13,501 nucleotides of DNA from an uncultured Clostridia bacterium (lineage in GTDB: Bacteria > Bacillota > Clostridia > UBA1381). The stretch covers positions 1-13,501 of the forward strand of contig CAKSJF010000063.1 in assembly GCA_934462945.1 (NCBI GenBank), read 5' to 3'. A program made the position numbers and the translations under genes. Below, one piece after another: positions 12,052 to 13,501 of this stretch (position 1 is the stretch's first letter; every line of letters begins with the position of its first letter). The notes beneath the pieces are model-generated. The model worked only from the letters and a program-made list of their open reading frames with translations. It was not told the DNA's origin and searched no databases.

Positions 12052-13501
12052 TTGAATTTCAGACAAGTACATTTAGATTTTCACACAAGTGAGGCAATTG
12101 AGGGGATCGGCAGTCAGTTTCAGAAGGAACAGTTTCAGGAGATGCTGAAATTAGGGCATGTGAATTCCATCACTGTTTTTTCAAAATGCCATCATGGCTG
12201 GGCATACCATCCGAGCGAGGCAAACGAGATGCATCCGCACCTGTCCTTTGACCTTTTGGGTGCGCAGATTGAGGCGGCGCATGAAATCGGAGTTAAAACC
12301 CCAGTTTATCTCTCGGCAGGACTGGATGAAAAGGCATTCCGGAAGCATCCGGAATGGTGGCTTATCGGAGAATTGGACGGAAAACCGGTTTCTCCGGATT
12401 TGGTGCATCCGGGCTTTCATGTACTTTGCTTTAACACAGAGTATTTAGAATATCTTGCAAAGCAGGTGGAGGAAGTTGTTCAGAAATATGATGCGGACGG
12501 TATCTTTTTGGATATTTCCGCACCGAGACCGTGCTATTGCAAGACCTGTCAGGCAGAGCTGATTCGCGAGGGCAAAGATCCGACCGACCGGAGAAATGTC
12601 TGGGAGCAGGCACAGAGAGTTTACAATAACTATACCAAGCGAATTGAAGAAGCAGTTTATAAATATAAAAAGCTGCCGATCTTCCACAACGGCGGACATA
12701 TCGCACGCGGCAGATACGACATTATGAACCGGAACAGTCATTTGGAAATTGAGTCTCTGCCCACCGGCGGCTGGGGATATGACGATGCACAAATAAGCAC
12801 CCGGTACGCACAGACATTGGGACGCGACTATCTTTCCATGACCGGACGTTTCCACGGAACATGGGGCGAATTCGGCGGCTACAAAACAGCGAATGCACTC
12901 TGGTATGAGGCGGCAGTCGGCGCAGCTTTGGGCGCTAAGCTTTCCATTGGCGATCAGCTGCATCCGAATGGAAAAATGGATCGTCTGACCTATGAGAATA
13001 TCGGAAAGGCATATGAAAAAATCGAACAGGCAGAACCCTGGCTTAAGAACACAGAGTACATATGCGAAATTGGCGTACTCTCCTCCGAGGCATACGGAGT
13101 GGAACAGCAGGAAATGGATTTAAATGTGCTTGCAAAGCATGATATTGGTGTTTCCAGAATTTTAAACGAGGGAAAATACTTGTATCAGGTGCTGGATTAT
13201 GAATCAGACTTTTCAAAATATAAGTTGATTATTCTGCCGGATGTGATCACGCTTTCGGACAAGCTTCAGAAAAAGCTTTCGGACTTTGTGAAAAACGGCG
13301 GAAAAATTCTTGCAACCGGTCGTTCCGGATTGGATGAAAACAATCAGTTTGCATTCCGCCTGGGTGCAGAATATGTAAAAACCTGTGAATATGAGCCAAC
13401 CTATGCAGACGCAGAGAATTTAGGGCTTCCGGCGGCAAACTACGTGATGTACCAGAAAAGCGAAACGGTTTGTTTATCAGACGGCTGCGAGCTTGTGAAA
13501 A
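12052..13501 (+). CDS. Glycoside hydrolase, GHL6-like barrel with beta-galactosidase-trimerisation-like domain (partial, 3' end outside window)
   Basis: 483 residues are visible and the frame stays open to the window edge. No signal peptide is seen, so a cytosolic enzyme acting on imported oligosaccharides is likely. Residues 1-325 look like a (beta/alpha)8 barrel: VHLDFHTSE at the start, SITVFSKCHHGWAYHP (39-54), YDADGIFLDIS (146-156), CYCKTC (161-166), a Cys cluster like that in GH42-type enzymes, HLEIESLPTGGWGY (230-243), TGRFHGTWGEFGG (264-276) and IGDQLHPNG (299-307). Candidate acids are Asp154, Glu232 and Glu234. Residues from about 335 (YKLIILPDVITLS and VKNGGKILATG) resemble the beta-galactosidase trimerisation domain. 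The fold resembles Pfam GHL6 and the GH29/GH42-like enzymes; the substrate is unknown. Start is TTG 12052, with AAAGGAGG 8 nt upstream; the TTG at 12048 reaches a stop within 15 codons. Confidence 0.82.
   Translation, partial: MNFRQVHLDFHTSEAIEGIGSQFQKEQFQEMLKLGHVNSITVFSKCHHGWAYHPSEANEMHPHLSFDLLGAQIEAAHEIGVKTPVYLSAGLDEKAFRKHPEWWLIGELDGKPVSPDLVHPGFHVLCFNTEYLEYLAKQVEEVVQKYDADGIFLDISAPRPCYCKTCQAELIREGKDPTDRRNVWEQAQRVYNNYTKRIEEAVYKYKKLPIFHNGGHIARGRYDIMNRNSHLEIESLPTGGWGYDDAQISTRYAQTLGRDYLSMTGRFHGTWGEFGGYKTANALWYEAAVGAALGAKLSIGDQLHPNGKMDRLTYENIGKAYEKIEQAEPWLKNTEYICEIGVLSSEAYGVEQQEMDLNVLAKHDIGVSRILNEGKYLYQVLDYESDFSKYKLIILPDVITLSDKLQKKLSDFVKNGGKILATGRSGLDENNQFAFRLGAEYVKTCEYEPTYADAENLGLPAANYVMYQKSETVCLSDGCELVK

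Noticed and set aside
12445..12963. 172-residue open frame on the minus strand
   Set aside because: It is antisense to the glycosidase barrel, whose conserved motifs (FLDIS, CYCKTC, GGWGY) are in the plus frame. No ribosome binding site or recognisable domain was seen.

Overview
The window reads as a chromosomal segment of an anaerobic, probably spore-forming member of the Clostridia (Bacillota), perhaps Oscillospiraceae-like. This is an inference from the gene families (GGGtGRT protein, CsaB, SleB-type hydrolase with a copper-amine-oxidase-like N-terminus, RDAC-type small protein), the strong AGGAGG ribosome binding sites, the use of TTG as a start codon in three genes, and short translationally coupled intergenic junctions. 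No rRNA, tRNA, CRISPR array, insertion sequence or phage gene was seen, and no gene looks broken. Only the last gene is cut, by the right edge of the window.

Layout. (1) Positions 52-1769, minus strand: a two-gene unit encoding a NifU-like iron-sulfur scaffold protein followed by a GGGtGRT-family protein. (2) 1770-2071: an AT-rich divergent control region with a promoter for each direction, a perfect 11-bp inverted repeat in the scaffold leader, and other small palindromes. (3) 2072-9748, plus strand: a tightly packed seven-gene operon encoding GT4 glycosyltransferase, CsaB-type pyruvyl transferase, MurJ/MVF lipid flippase, O-antigen ligase/polymerase-like membrane protein, second GT4 glycosyltransferase and two tandem DUF4330 membrane-anchored proteins. 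(4) 9749-9851: a large imperfect hairpin with T-runs on both strands, best read as a bidirectional terminator between convergent genes. (5) 9855-10664, minus strand: a secreted cell wall hydrolase. (6) 10665-10808: a second divergent promoter region. (7) 10809-11957, plus strand: an RDAC-like small protein and a LysR-type regulator, 3 bp apart. (8) 11958-12051: a promoter preceded by two direct 11-bp repeats exactly 21 bp apart. (9) 12052 to the right edge: a glycoside hydrolase resembling the GHL6 / beta-galactosidase-trimerisation families, starting at TTG and running off the window.

How the genes fit together. The central operon has the parts expected of a lipid-linked cell-surface glycan pathway: sugar addition (two GT4 enzymes), pyruvyl ketal modification (CsaB), membrane translocation (MurJ/MVF family) and polymerisation or ligation (O-antigen ligase fold). 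Pyruvylated secondary cell wall polymer is the known anchor of SLH-domain S-layer proteins, so this is a good candidate secondary cell wall polymer or related exopolysaccharide locus. The tandem DUF4330 pair, coupled to it by 4-bp overlaps, is the uncharacterised part. The strongest regulatory signals are the 21-bp-spaced direct repeats before the glycosidase promoter, the leader inverted repeat of the iron-sulfur operon, and the bidirectional terminator.
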